Source of the DNA: Athripsodes cinereus
Lineage: Eukaryota; Arthropoda; Insecta; Trichoptera; Leptoceridae
Length of the DNA stretch: 64,000 nucleotides
NCBI GenBank assembly: GCA_947579605.1
Contig: OX388311.1
Location: 26,848,951-26,912,950 of the forward strand
Direction of reading: 5' to 3'
The position numbers and the translations under genes were made by a program. Below, in pieces: positions 49,839 to 62,100 of this stretch. The notes below the pieces were generated by a model that made no database searches, was not told the DNA's origin, and saw only the letters and a list, made by a program, of their open reading frames with translations. Each line of letters begins with the position of its first letter. The first letter of the stretch is position 1.

Positions 49839-51018
49839 ATATTTCCAAGAGTGTTATGACATGAAATATTCCACAGTCTTTTGTGTTTTTATTACATTTA
49901 TTTTTCTTATCCAACCATTCCATGAGGGTTGTCAAATCTAAAGTCATACTTCAAAATGGAGGAATAATATTTTTAGGAATTCAGTTTTAAAATTGAAAAA
50001 AAACAGAACTTATTTGCATATCGACATTTTTGTACTCAAAACGAATTTAGGTTCAATTAGAAATACGTCATTAAGTGGCCACAATTTATTGTTATTGCGA
50101 TCATGAACCAAAGATTTTGAAATATGATATCCAAATCACATTATGGATTAAAAATTTCAAAAAAAATGTTTTTTTTTTTCTGATCATTTGTGAAATTGTC
50201 CTCCCGATAGTTGTGGACCTACTGTAAATGCTTACATATGGGATAGCTAGAGGTGATGTATATGCAGGACATTTTCTCCGCTAATAAAAAAATACCCAGT
50301 GGGTCTCGGCCTCGTGAGCAATGGGTCCGTGGTTCGATACCAGGTGCCGGCAAACTCCCCTTTCATGACACAAGCTTTTAGTAGCTTACTGTGAAAGGTG
50401 TATAAGGTTGTATTTGGGTTTATAACAGAACCCAGATAAATCTTTTTTTTTTTAAAATGAAAAAAATTACAATACAGTTCATATACCTACTATACATTCC
50501 AGGTCATGTGCACTACCACAAAGGCAGCACATTATCTTCAATAAGGACCACTAATCAGCAACCGCCAGTGAGGCCTTCAATAACTTGAAGAAGATTGGTG
50601 GGACATCTGTATTTAGTATTTGAATGCCGCCTGTGTTAATCCTATTCAGCTATAAACCTTGAAGCACAATCGGTGCTCAGAAGTGGAAGATAGCTTAAAA
50701 TATTAATCTGTTGTGCCCCAAAGATCTCTAATACAGAAGAAACTATATCCCTGGGTAGATCACGTATTGATGTCCGATAGTTGGCCAAAAAGTGAACTGT
50801 TCTTTTGTCTACAAACTTTCCGATGGCCTGGACCTTCCTCTTGAACAATGATATCAAAGCATAAAGAATGTAAAAAAAGGTCACTCAATTGGTGCAAAGG
50901 TGCTCTAAATGAAGAAAGCAGGTTTCTGTTTTTTCCATAAAGGGCGATTGGATTAGCGGTTAATCAGGAAAAAAAATGGGACAGGTGTTAAATCAAAAAG
51001 AATAATTTTTTAGACACA
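49839..51018. other. Spacer between zinc-finger gene and RpL19, with SINE C
   Basis: About 50285-50460 is a SINE: GGTCTCGGCCTCGTGAGC, B box GGTTCGATACC, TTACTGTGAAAGGTGTATAA and TTTGGGTTTATAACAGAACC, then a T-rich end. The rest has no supported gene. Confidence 0.55.
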
Positions 51019-51086
51019 TTTATTCAATTTTGAATAAACAATGACCAAAATTTTTGCCTTATAATAAAAAGTATTATAATCTATTT

Positions 51087-53865
51087 TTACTTCTTGGCTG
51101 TGGTGACTGCCGCTTCGTCCTCTCTTGCATATGACTGCAGGAGCTCATCTTTCTTGGTGGCAATCCTCTCATCGCGACGCTTACGAGCCTCACGTACTCT
51201 GTTTCTGCGGGCTTCAGCCTGGTCACTGTTGACAAAAACAATGAGTTTTACGACTTTCAGATATCTGTCATCTTAAATTTAGGTTATCCGATTTTTTAGG
51301 ACATCTACATTCAATAATGAGCTATGGCACCCATTTTGAATGTCTTAATTATTTTCATTGGCATGGAGAGGACAACCTGCATGTTTATCACATGCTGTTG
51401 GTCCACTAACTGCCCACTTGTGGAAGAAGATGGTATGAAACATTATATATTTTGAATAACTTGCTCTCTGTGTTTTGATTATTGAGTATTTTAATTTATT
51501 ACTATGATTACAACTATTTATAATGAATGTACTGTGAAAAATTTATGGATAAATGTCTTTCTGAGTCCCGCATTAGAAGGTGTAATACCACCATATATCT
51601 TTGTTTTCTATATTTAATTTTACTAAATTAAAAGATGAATCTGGGTTTCCAATACACTCAAATTAATCTAAACAATTCACATTAAGCAACATACTCATGC
51701 TGTGAAGGTGAAGTACATCAGCAGCGAGGTGAAAAAAAACTCCAGTATCTTTCAATTTTGAGTAAGACTATAACCAGGCCAGAGAACTGCTAATCAGACA
51801 TGGCCTAAGTGTCATTAAAATAACTGTTAATGAAATAACTTTGATTGTTACCTCAACATCTTGGAGCGGGCCTTCTCAGCCTTTTTCTTGTGAATGTACT
51901 CCATGAGGACACGCTTGTTTTTGAACACGTTACCCTTTGATTTCATGTACAGGGTGTGGTATAAATGTCTGTCAATTTTCTTGCCTTCACGGTACTTTTT
52001 CAATAATCTACGGAGTACTTTCATTCTTTGCACCCAGAGTAACTGCAAATAAAAAGAAAATTATTAAAACCAAATATAACAAGACAAATAATATTGACAA
52101 AATCAATCAAGTGATTCTAAACTGAGAGATCCCGAGTTTGAATTCTAATGAAGGAAAAGGAGACCCACCATCTGCTCGGTAAATGTAAGTCTGGGGACTT
52201 TCGTTAATCCCAAATTCTACACAACAGAGGTGACAGCCTGAAGGCCTGACTGGCCAGAGAACTGTTTTTTATTTTACTCCTTCAATGTCTGTCTAGTAGA
52301 AAGGAGCAAAGAGTAATAACTAAAGCATTTTCTTAACCAAATTACAAATTAAAGTAAAAATATTGAATAAAATTAAATGTACAAAAATGTGCGCTAGACC
52401 AGAAATAACTTGGGACTTAAATCATCTTTGCCCAACCTACAAGGGAAGCAGCATGACGGAAACACACAAAAAAAGAAAATTAGCCTCCAAAGGATAGGAT
52501 GATATCATCTTTGATATAAAAAGTGAGCACCTACATCTTACAGTGGAAAAATTGCTTAAAATGCTTACCTTTTGGGGCATACGAGAGTTGGCAGTACCCT
52601 TCCTCTTACCAAACCCGCAATGTCTTCCTTTACTGCGAGCTTCCTTATTTTTGCGCACGCGGGCTCTGGAGTGGATAGCCACGGGCTTTTTAATGACAAT
52701 ACCATCCTTAATCAGCTTCCTGATGTTTTGTCCTAAAAGAAATAAAAACAAACTTAACTTGATTTGAATAAAAAAATAATAAACATGTACAAATGCTAAC
52801 CATAACAATGGAGTCTTTGAAAAACAATCGAAAAGTTCATGTTTTATAATGTATTGAATGATGAAATAACATCAACGGTAAACATTATATGGAAGTGTCT
52901 TTGGATGGAAGAAAAAAAACATTATAAAACTAATAACAAACATGTAAGTTCTGTAACTATAATTTAATCATGTTGTCAGATTCATAGTATTGATTAATAA
53001 TGTGACTTTATCCTGTGTTTGGAAGACTTCATTTTATTACTGTCTAAACTTGAATGGTCGTCTTTACATTTAAAATTGTGTAGGTACAAATCTATTTGTG
53101 CTTTTCTAAATACAGATCCAATCGGAAAAGAAGCCATAAAAGAATTCACTATCAAAACATAAACAGCTCAGCTGAGCACGCACATAGAGCATTCAGCTGA
53201 GATTCTCATAATGATTTATCATCTTAAAGAGTGTAGCAAAACATTTTAAACAGGTAATTTCACTTCTATAACCACTATCACACACATAAAGATGACTTAC
53301 TGGAATTGGTGTTGGATATTTCATTAATTTCATTAGGGTCCAACCATACTTTCTTTTTTCCGCATCTCATAACAGAGGCGGCGAGCCTCTTCTGCACCTT
53401 GAGAGAACTAAAATATAAAAAAGGAATATCAATAAATTGTTAGCAATTAAGTTTGTGCAAAAATAATTGAATATGAAACGGATGTTCCTCGCGAAATCGC
53501 AAGACAAAACCAATCAATTTTGTGAAACAATCAATAACAGCACCAAATACTTCATGTTAGCATGAAGATACGGAAGCAATATAAACCACTTTTGCACGGG
53601 TCTTCAAGCTATTATTTAGGAGCCATTTACTTGAGAAATAAGTGACTAAAAAGACAATAAAAAGCCAACACAACACGTGCGGTACATTGACAAGTTAAAA
53701 CTTCAAAATACAGCATAACCTATACTTGTATTTTCCACAATTTCACTTTGAAACACATTAAACCACTCATATCCATGTTAAAGAATATTATTAAATATTG
53801 ATTATCAGTATTATTGATGATGTAAACATCATAATTTAATATTTTCCACTCGAGTCTCACCTCAT
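51087..53865 (-). CDS. RpL19: 60S ribosomal protein L19 (eL19, 201 aa)
   Basis: Structural protein of the large ribosomal subunit. Minus-strand coding exons are 53865-53861 (ATGAG only), 53407-53301, 52732-52569, 52042-51852 and 51225-51087. They total 606 nt, 201 codons plus stop, a normal eL19 length. The protein begins [20 protein letters not shown] and continues [20 protein letters not shown]; the core has [38 protein letters not shown] and the basic helix [17 protein letters not shown]. It ends TTAKK. Only five coding bases sit in exon 1, as in other eL19 genes. Upstream on this strand, a CTTTTC pyrimidine stretch at about 53889-53895 could be the TOP start. The polyadenylation AATAAA is at 51019-51024. 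Confidence 0.98.
51300..51440 (+). repeat. Family A copy in RpL19 intron 4
   Basis: GAGCTATGGCACCCATTTTG, TTTTCATTGGCATGGAGAGG, GGTCCACTAACTGCCCACTT in family order. Confidence 0.7.
52120..52275 (-). repeat. SINE-like family D, copy 2, in RpL19 intron 3
   Basis: Minus strand shows TGTAGAATTTGGGATTAACG and AAGTCCCCAGACTTACATTT, matching copy 1 at 35745-35890. Confidence 0.6.
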
Positions 53866-54164
53866 GCTGCCGCAGTTGTTCTCAACGTGTCTGAAAAGAA
53901 ATAAAAATGGCCGAACCGGAAACAAGTATGTATCTCGAAGGGAAGTAAAATATCGCAAGATATTTATTTAAAAAAATATATATAAAATAATTTATAAAAC
54001 TGAAAAATTGACTTTTGTTAAAAATTAACATACCGTTTCTAAAAACACTATGAATATTTAAAATAAAAAATAAAATATTACTTACTTGACTTCAATATCC
54101 TACATTCATAGACGTTCAATCATTACGTCAAACAATTTTGATAAAATTCACTCTCACTACGCCA

Positions 54165-54400
54165 TGGACGTACCCATAATTTTATCTAGTGGAAACAACT
54201 TTTCATTATTACAACTATCAAATGAGTGAACCATTTTTTAGTCTGTCTTCTAGATGGGGGGTCGCTTTCCACTTCGAATCCAATTTTGCATACAATAATA
54301 CTAATGTTGAATATTTTTTTGCTATTTTCGAGATTCTAGGGGAGGCAGTAGCCACTACAGTCTGAAAGGCCGGGTGTCCATGATGGATTTCCCCTCCACT
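54165..54400 (+). repeat. Dispersed repeat G, uninterrupted copy
   Basis: GGACGTACCCATAATTTTAT, TTTCCACTTCGAATCCAATT and TTCGAGATTCTAGGGGAGGC match 10130-10560 in order, without the family A insertion seen there. Confidence 0.6.
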
Positions 54401-54894
54401 AAAAAAAAAATGAAATGATTTTGCTTAAAAAAAACACCAGACTGCCTACAAATCAGTTAAATGTATAAATTTAAGTACTTCTGATGTGTCAAATGCGTAA
54501 GAAAAATGCAAATAATTACTTTTGTGTTTAATAAAACTACAATATTACACCGGATTTTCACCAGATGAAATACTTCATGTTTACATAAAACTATTTCATA
54601 ATAAAGTTTTGATGCGTTTACCTAAACTTAGTAATTTCCCAAAAATGTTTCGGCTACAAACTGGCCGTGATTTCAATTTTGTTTAGACTAAATGAAAAAC
54701 TAATACAGTTTTTGTATTTTGCTTGTCCTTTGGATAGAAGGGGTTTTCGATGCCTTCTCGTTGCTGCGACTTTTGGCTTTGCGGTAATGAATTAATTTGA
54801 GTTTCCTCCTTTTCCTTAAAATGTTTTAGTTTGGATGAAAAAGTTTTATTGAAATTAAACTCAATTCAATTCAATAGCCAAGAACCTTCAAATA

Positions 54895-55330
54895 TGAACA
54901 TGGTTTGTTTGGAAAAGCCTTAAAGACGTGCAAACTAAGTCCGTTAAAGCTTTTTTATGGAACATTCTGCTATATGGTTACGAGACGTGGACTATCGGCA
55001 AGAGTGAAAGCGGATGATTGGCGACCTTTGAAATGTAGTGCTATAGACGAATTCTACAGATCTATCTGTGGGAACATGTCGAGAACGATGAGGTGTTAAT
55101 TAGGGTAGGCGAAAGAAGTCGGCTCTTTCAAAGAATCAGCCAACAGAGAGCTAACAGGATTGGCCACAACATTTGGCAACCAGGCTTGCTCATCACCAAG
55201 GTGGAGGGCATGACCGAAGGCAGAAATGGTAGAGGCTGACCATGAGACACCGATTGTAGAGAGACATGAACTGTGGGACATACGTAGAATTAAAGAGACT
55301 AGCAGAAAATAAGGAGGAATAAAGAAGAAA
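54895..55330 (+). pseudogene. Decayed non-LTR retrotransposon RT C-terminal region
   Basis: Plus-strand frames with several stops encode YGYETWTIGKSE, then FEM.CYRRILQIYLWEHVEND, EVLIRVGERSRLF and RIGHNIW. This is the well-known block of LINE RT thumb/C-terminal domains (G.ETWTL ... FE.WC.RR.L.I.W.D...N..VL..). Non-functional remnant between RpL19 and the acyl-CoA oxidase gene. Confidence 0.75.
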
Positions 55331-55500
55331 ATCCAAGCTTGTCGCAGACCAATCCAGTGGATTGTACATAACTCACGTAACATCATATTTAGCAATCGTA
55401 GTAAATGTTAATATTTATTTATTTATTTTATCAACTTTACACGATAGATTAGCGCATCACCACCTAATATATAATTATATAGTTTTGACTAGGAGTCTTT

Positions 55501-55655
55501 GGACTAGGACTAGTTTGAGTAGGAATAAAATTGTTGATAGTTGTTGGATATGCGGAAGGTGGTCTAACTAGTTTGGACTAGGTGGACTAGGACTAGTTTG
55601 AGTAGGAATAAAATTATTGTTGATAGTGTTGGATATGCGGAAGGTGGTCTAACTA
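55501..55655 (+). repeat. Tandem duplication, 83-bp period, two copies
   Basis: GGACTAGGACTAGTTTGAGT starts at 55501 and again at 55584, each followed by AGGAATAAAATT and GGATATGCGGAAGGTGGTCT. Inside, GGACTAG is itself repeated. Upstream of the acyl-CoA oxidase gene. Confidence 0.85.
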
Positions 55656-56196
55656 AAAAAAATCCTTAATCATGGCTGAATAGCATACAATTCATAAGCC
55701 GTAAAAACATCACAAAAGAAGAAGACGTTGTCAGCTGACAGCCGACTGAGCCGACATTCCGTCAAAACTTTGAGTGACGCTTTGACGTTTGTAAATACGC
55801 GAACAATGAGAATGAATTTATTGCATTGAATATTCGGTGGAGGGGTACTCTACGTACTGTTAGTGTTATGATAAATATTAAAGGCTATTAAAACATCAAA
55901 CGAGTTTTGTGACGCTAGTGAGTTTGTCGTTTACGTGGTGGGGTTTTGGAGCCTTAGGTCACACTCAAATCATTCAATTTGTGAGTTGTGTGCAAAGTGT
56001 AGATTAATTATTTCATATCAACTGATAAGTTATTGTGTCATTTGCTTATTTCATCATTTAGTACTTATGCTTTGACTTGTGATGTTGTGATTGACTACGT
56101 GCGTGTGTTTTATTTGTTTCAGTGTGAATACAAGTTGCACAACACTAATAACATTGGTGATTTTAGTGAAAGTTTAATACCAATTTTTTAGTTAAT

Positions 56197-59100
56197 ATGC
56201 CAGGAACGGCTGTGAATGTTGATTTGCAAAGGGAAAGAGATAAGTGCACCTTTAATCCAAAGGAGTTGACTTATCTTTTAGATGGAGATGAAAAGAAAAC
56301 AGCAGAAAGAAAAGCCAGAGGTTAGTTTCTATTTTCACCATTACTTTCTTACAACTTTTTGTTCCTGTACATTTTAATCTGCAAATCTTTCCTAAGATAA
56401 ATATTTTCGTAATTAACAATGTATCTGTTTCATCAATCAATATTTTTTAGAGTATTGAATACTAAAAAAAACCTTTATTAAACATTGTTTACTGCCAATT
56501 TAAAAAAAAATAACCCACTTTTTATTGTGGGGAACTTATCCAGATTTCCTGGACGTGCCTAAACTTCGATTTTTTGGATTATTTTTATGTAGATATGTAA
56601 TAACTCATGTGGAAAATAAGATTCTGGTGTAGTTTTGTTATTTTTTAATGACAAAATTATTTCAGTTTTTTCATACATTTTTTAATACGTCTGGTGACTT
56701 TTTTGCTACAGCACGTTTATTGAGGATAATTTTTACAGTTAACTGATTGTTGGCTAGGTTTGGCTAGATGATACAGAATTGTTTATGCAATATGCAAATC
56801 ATTAGTTTGTGTTCATGCATTTTACCAAAATAAGACAAATTAGTTTTCAGGTGAAGTAGGTAGGGGAGCACGGGTAGAAGTGAGCCATGGGGAGGAGTGA
56901 ATCATTTACCATATTTCTATGAAATACAATTCGAAACATGTTCAAACTTGAACCGACATGTTGCTTTCTTGTGTTCGTCCAGTACATTCAGTTGCTATCC
57001 GAATCTCGTCGCGGCTTTACGTGCTGACAGTGTTGCTCGCGATTTTCGACGTCATAGTAAAATTGACTTACTTTTTATACAGTGTTTGACACCTATCTAA
57101 TTTGTTCTCAAGAACGGAAAGTGATCCGAAAGTAAGTATTAAACTATGTAGTATCTATAACTGTGTGTTTGTGGTGAATATTACATATAACATTTTTTTT
57201 GGAAATTATTTAACTTATTTTGGGTACTTGGGGAGGACTGAACCGACTTTGATTGGGGAGGATTGAACCATGGTTCATTCCTACCCCGCAGTTACTTTTT
57301 ACTTAATTTTTCTTCTTCGTGTGCAGGTAACAACAATGCCTCGAATTTATATAAGAAAAACAGAAAATGCAAGGACTACCGAAAGTGATATGAAAAATGC
57401 ACTGAATAAAATAAAGGCAGGAAAAAGTATAAGAGAAGCAGCGAAAATATCTCATATTCCGTATCCGACTCTCCGTCGTTACTGGAAGAAGTTGCAGATT
57501 GGTGGTGAGAACATACGCTTGACGCCAAACTACTATGTTAAGAGAATATTCACAGATGAGCAGGAAGTCGCACTGAAAGAGTATATTATAACCAGTTCAA
57601 GAATGTTTTATGGTTTACCAATGAATGAATGTCGTCGTCTTGCTTACGAAATGGCAGTTATTAATAAAATCGATATTCCACAAAATTGGCATAAGGAGAA
57701 AATGGGAGGCCTCGAATGGATGACAAATTTTAGGAGACGTCACCCTGTTTTATCTCTTCGAACACCTGAAGCCTGTTCACTTTCTAGGGCAACTTCATTC
57801 AATAGCCACAATGTCAATATATTTTTTGACAAGTTAAAGGAGGCTCTTTTAAGATCACCAGCATTTGCTAATGGCACCCGCATTTTTAATCTTGATGAAA
57901 CCGGAACTCTTACTGTACAGATCCCGCAAAAGGTGAGCGTGAATCTTTACAACTTATCTTTCCAAACAGGATTTTTTTATTTATTCATTTACCTATGATG
58001 TAACAAACAATATTCATATTTTTATAAATTTTAGGTTATGGCAGAGAAAGGGATCAAGAGTGTCTGCAAAGTTACAAGTGCAGAGAGAGGAACACTAGTT
58101 ACAACTTGTGCAATAATCAGTGCTTCAGGACAGTTTCTTCCACCAGCACTTATCTTCCCTAGGGTACATTTTCATGATCATATGTTGGCAGGAGCTCCTA
58201 CGGGGTCTCTGGGCCTGGCAACTAAAACGGGCTGGATGAATAGTGAACTTTTTTTTCAAGTGATGAAGCATTTTATAAAATGTACTTCCAGCAGCAAAGA
58301 AAACCCATCGTTGCTAATATATGATAATTACGAAGCGCACTTGTCCATAGCAGTAATCAATGAGGCAAAAGAACATGGAGTTACTATTTTGACCGTACCT
58401 CCTCACTCGACAAATAAGTTACAGCCACTTGATGTGGGGGTTTTGGGACCTTTTAAAACAGCATACAATGCAGCTATAGATTCGTGGATCCTTCACAATC
58501 CTGGTAAAACGTTCCAAATTTACAATGTAGCATCATGTGTTGGAATTGCTTATCAAAAAGCTATGACTCCTGCTAATATAATAGCTGCATTTAAAAAAAC
58601 GGGAATATTTCCATACGATAGAAATGTTTTCACAGAAGCAGATTTCTTGTGTAGCTCTGTCACAGACAGACCTATGGATATCGAAGAGTTAGACTCTTCC
58701 ATGACTCATCACATCACCCAAAATGTGTCCGAAAACTCGGTTAACATTAATGATATTGGGGACTTAATAGATAACATAGCTGATCAGCCATCAACATCAT
58801 CTGATATGTTTGTCAGCCCTCAAAATTTTAAAGGCTTTCCAAAGGCAGGAAAAAGGAGTAACCAAAGAAAGGGAAGGAAAAAGGGGCGATCAATGATTGC
58901 CACGGATACTCCTGAAAAGGAGGAAATTATGAACAGGTCTTGTAATAAAAAACTCAGAAATATACAAGACTTAATAATGAGCGAAAATGAATCAGAAGAG
59001 GAACCAGTATTGCAGGATTCATCAGATTCAGATGGTGAATTTGAAGATTTAATTATTCAAGAGGAAGATTTAAAGAATGATTTCAATGGAGATCCAAGTG

Positions 59101-62100
59101 AAGGGAGCTTCGTCTTGATTAAATTTACAATTGCTAAAAAGTCTGATGTTTATTATGTTGGAAAGGTATTAAGTTTTGATAATGTAAGACAAGAGATTAC
59201 CATTAGTTTTCTCCGTAAAAAGGGTATTTTTTTTATAATGCCAGATATTCCAGACATTTCTACTGTGGCTCTAAATGATGTTAGATTAACACTTCCTCAG
59301 CCAAAGTATTCAGGCACAACAAAAAGACAACACTGCCATTACAAATTTCCGGTTCAATTTGATTGTATTAATGTTCGTTGATTTTTTATCTTTGTTATTT
59401 GTATCTATATACTTATTTCTTTTCATTTTTACTTTTGATTACATTATTTTTATATTACTTTAATTGTAATTATTATTTTCTTTAAATATTGTTAGACTTT
59501 TAGCTGGTTTATTTTAATAATACCATCATTATGTAAATGGTTCAATTCTACCCACTACTTGGTTCAATCCTACCCATACACGGGTAGAAGTGAGCCAGTA
59601 GCTGTCTTGCTATATTTACTAAAATAATAAAGAACTAAAACATATCACAAAATTTTATTTATTATCTTTACAAATGCAATAAACATAGCTAACATTAGAG
59701 ACTTACTGTGCTGGTTTATCTTGTTCCCTTTCCCCAGAACAACGATTTAAAAAAAAAGTGGTTCACTCCTACCCGTGCTCCCCTACCTACTATATAATTA
59801 CATGAATATATGTACAAAAATCATAACTTGTATTTTGATATGTACAGCTTATCTAAAATTTTACCAGTCCATTGAAGTTCGAAGCAATACTCTTTCCATG
59901 CAAATTTTCACTCAATACAGTTTCTCCTGAATACATGTTTGTAAAAAGAAATTACAATAACATTACAACAATACATTTGATTCCTTGTTAATGAATAGTT
60001 TTAAAATTATGGTAACTAAATTATGTTTCAATTTCTAGAGGACTTCTTCCTGTCTGATCCTGAAATTAAGAACTCAGCTTCGGCAGAGTTTATGAGTCAT
60101 AAAGAAAAGTATGAGGAGGCTCTCAGGAAGGCTTGTCATGTGTTCAAAAAGGTTCAGGATGCTGGAGAAGATGGGGGAGGAATGGATCAATACAGGTAAG
60201 GATTTATTATATTTATTTATTTTTTCATGACATATACGGCCTAACCTCAAGCCTTTTAGGAGGTATGTTTTATAAGATGTGTTTCATCTCATCATCTCAC
60301 CCTTCAACACTCCTCACGGGAGCACAGGGCAGAAACCAGCTTTCTCTTTCTAGACAAGATTTGCACCTTGCGGAGTTCCTGGTAACAAATAGATCTCTCA
60401 CTCTTTTCTGTTTAAGTTTTCCAGTGTCCTGTAAAAGGCAAATGTTCGTAAAACCTCACATGTAATTAACATTTACTATTCAATGTTGAGGCATGGCACC
60501 ATCCTGAATGTCTTATTTTTTTATTGGCATGGAGAGGACAGCTTACATGTTTATTACATACAGCTGGTCTGCTGACTTCCGCATTTATGGGAAGCCGTGA
60601 TGGTGTAATAGTAGTAGTAATATAATTTGATACAAAATTGCACAAGCGCTTTGTGCACTTATTAAGTGCATTTAATGTCATGTAATTTGCACCTTGTTAT
60701 CATAATAATTGATGCTTCAATTATTTCCACACGATAATCTATTTTTCCCTATCTTTCAAATAATCAACCTTTGTATTCCCCCTATAATTGTTCATAGAGA
60801 TTTAATAGTAAATCAAGTACATAGCTTACCTCAGTGACAATCTGATAAATGCTAATAACCATTGTGTTGTTAATTATACAAAGATACTTATATACAGGCA
60901 GATTAATTTAGCTGATACATATCATAATATTTATTTTTATTTAATATTTAATGTAACATGAAAACAATGGGTGTGTTTATATATATTTATCATTGAATTA
61001 TTCTCTTAGATACTTACTTTTATAATGAGGTAGATATACTAAGTAAATATGGTATTTATGTACAGAGAGTGTAGAGAAAAGAATTGGTCTCCCACTCTTC
61101 TGCGTAAGTTTTCGAGTGTCCTGTAAAAGGCAGGTGTTCGAAAAAATTAAGACATTTTACATCTTAAATTCAGCGATGAGGTTTGCCACCCATCCTGAAC
61201 GGCTTGATTTTATATTGGCACGAAGAGGACAGTTTGCATGTTTCTTACATGCAGCTGATCTGCTGGCTGCCCCACTTGTGGGATATGCCGTGATGGTGTA
61301 GAGTGTAGGGAGAAATTTCAAACTCCATGAAAATTAATATGTCTTCTCTAAATAGTGAAAAATCATAAAAGGAGAAAATGATTGTTTTTATTAATCCAAT
61401 TATGGAATTGTATTACTTGAACACTAATATTACTTGTACATTAATATGATAAATAAATATGTAAATGAATCTATTTAGACAGGAATGATTTGGATCATAC
61501 TTCCGGATTAATTCTACTTCTAACCAATGTCGTGTATCAATTGACAACAATGTACATAGATTTATTGAATGTTGTGTATCAATTGACATCAATGTACATA
61601 AATTTATTGAATGTTGTGTATCAATTGACATCAATGTACATACATTTATTGAATGTTGTGTATCAATTGACATCAATGTACATACAATTATTGAATGTTG
61701 TGTATCAATTGACATCAATGTACATAAATTTATTGATTACTTCTGACCTAAAATTACATTCCCAATTTTTATTTTGATATTAATGAATCTTTAGAAAAAT
61801 AACTATTCTAATTTTTTATATAACTAGAACTCCAGTGAAATACTAAATAAAATAAAGTTACAGCTGATTATTTGTAAATTTTGTATTGATTGACTATTCA
61901 TCTTTAGCTGTCAGTTTACTCAACAAAAATTACTATTGACTTTGGTTTAGCAAGAAAAAAATATTTGTCAGTCATGCAGATAGTTCTAAGTAAAAATCCA
62001 GTTTATGTTGTAATAGCCACGACAATTACTTACAGTTTGTTCTACACTTTGCTCTTTAACATACGACGATGAGTAATTACATTGCAGATAGTGATGATGT

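Noticed and set aside
52437..52808. 123-aa minus-strand ORF as a separate protein
   Set aside because: It is RpL19 exon 3 with intron read-through on both sides.
61413..61718. Repetitive 101-aa ORF (minus) and 95-aa ORF (plus)
   Set aside because: Both are by-products of the 42-bp minisatellite, whose period is a multiple of three.
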